This document shows, piece after piece, positions 13,225 through 13,409 of a stretch of DNA of 13,409 bases. The first letter of the stretch is position 1; each line of letters opens with the position of its first letter. The position numbers and the translations under genes are program-made. The stretch is from Kiritimatiellia bacterium (lineage in GTDB: Bacteria > Verrucomicrobiota > Kiritimatiellia > RFP12 > UBA1067), in NCBI GenBank assembly GCA_017412325.1, contig JAFPYE010000114.1, positions 1 through 13,409 of the forward strand, given 5' to 3'. A model generated the notes under the pieces. The model was not told the DNA's origin. It saw only the letters and a list, made by a program, of their open reading frames with translations, and did not search any database.

Positions 13225-13239
13225 TTTCAACGCTTGAAA
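13225..13239. promoter_or_regulatory. Inverted repeat TTTCAA-CGC-TTGAAA, candidate operator
   Basis: TTTCAA (13225-13230) and TTGAAA (13234-13239) are exact reverse complements around CGC. The site ends 7 bases before the TATAAT of the right-edge gene, so it covers the -35 region. A dimeric repressor bound here would block the promoter; no regulator is known. Confidence 0.4.
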
Positions 13240-13252
13240 AAAAGGTTATAAT
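13225..13252 (+). promoter_or_regulatory. Promoter of the right-edge gene
   Basis: A consensus TATAAT is at 13247-13252. The best -35 candidate is TTTCAA (13225-13230) at 16 bases, or CTTTCA at 17; both are weak. The 5' untranslated region would be about 70 bases, unlike the leaderless genes elsewhere in this window. Confidence 0.55.
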
Positions 13253-13294
13253 AGCCGTGTCGAAAGGGTTCAGGGCGAATCCGGCAGACACCAA

Positions 13295-13314
13295 CACAAA
13301 CATGCACAAACATG
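13295..13314 (+). repeat. Perfect 10-base tandem duplication before the right-edge gene
   Basis: CACAAACATG occurs twice in a row (13295-13304 and 13305-13314). Each copy ends in an ATG. The second ATG is in frame with the main start at 13327 and the first is not. The duplication lies in the predicted untranslated leader and could affect start selection. Confidence 0.6.
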
Positions 13315-13326
13315 AAAGGAAAAAAC

Positions 13327-13409
13327 ATGACAGCACACGCACGCACAACCGGCCTCGCGATTCTCATCGTGGCAAAAGCCACTTGGGGGCTCGCAGGCGA
13401 AATACGAAC
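13327..13409 (+). CDS. Start of an unknown, probably exported protein (runs off right edge)
   Basis: The visible 27 codons read MTAHARTTGLAILIVAKATW and continue GLAGEIR. A basic start, a hydrophobic stretch GLAILIVA and a small-residue region around GLAG look like a signal peptide or membrane anchor. GAAAGGA precedes the ATG at 13327 by about 6 bases. An ATG at 13312 (MKGKN then the same protein) is in frame but sits at the ribosome site. Too little is visible to name the product. Confidence 0.5.
   Translation, partial: MTAHARTTGLAILIVAKATWGLAGEIR

Noticed and set aside
13302..13409. Reading frame starting at ATG 13302
   Set aside because: It gives a His/Arg/Lys-rich product without a ribosome site; the frame of 13327 has a proper site and a signal-peptide-like start.

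Overview
This is a GC-rich, gene-dense chromosomal window from a bacterium. It carries housekeeping and biosynthetic genes, and I see no insertion sequence, prophage, CRISPR array, tRNA or rRNA. By memory only, the style of the proteins (notably the 190-residue hypothetical beside recA and the VIT/vWA/DUF2135 protein) suggests the PVC group, perhaps Kiritimatiellota, Lentisphaerota or Verrucomicrobiota. No marker here fixes that placement.

Layout. (1) 1-2773, minus strand: a large secreted VIT/vWA/TPR-like/DUF2135 protein, followed by the start of a small unknown gene that runs off the left edge. (2) 2915-4970, plus strand: nusB-ribD-ribE, with a 4-base and a 16-base overlap, a translationally coupled riboflavin operon. 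(3) 9140-5002, minus strand: comM, an unknown 190-residue gene, yraN, recA and a phospholipase-D-like gene, packed within tens of bases or overlapping, which looks like a DNA uptake/recombination operon. Upstream of comM lies an AT-rich island with four 11-base-spaced CTTAAG-type direct repeats. (4) 12425-9284, minus strand: a leader peptide, a type I-beta DAHP synthase, chorismate mutase-prephenate dehydratase (pheA) and prephenate dehydrogenase (tyrA), which covers the committed step and both arms of Phe/Tyr synthesis. (5) 13022-12489, minus strand: tadA, the tRNA adenosine deaminase. (6) 13327 to the right edge, plus strand: the start of a gene with a signal-peptide-like N-terminus.

The strongest new-looking system is the control region of the aromatic operon. 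A 20-codon leader, MNNRFYFYSKFYFAYHVRGV, has 4 Phe and 4 Tyr codons. Its last 11 bases, including the stop codon, are exactly complementary to the 5' arm of a 12-pair terminator hairpin with a U-tract that sits just before the DAHP synthase gene. This has all the parts of ribosome-mediated transcription attenuation responding to both Phe and Tyr.

A second theme is promoter architecture. Four minus-strand promoters share a -35 (three of them TTG-), an exactly 18-base spacer and TATACT/TATAAT. In three of them an ATG begins exactly 7 bases after the -10, which implies leaderless mRNAs. A third theme is short in-frame repeat-derived inserts in surface loops of three otherwise conserved proteins (the vWA protein, RibD and TadA). 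All function calls come from reading motifs by eye; no database search was run.
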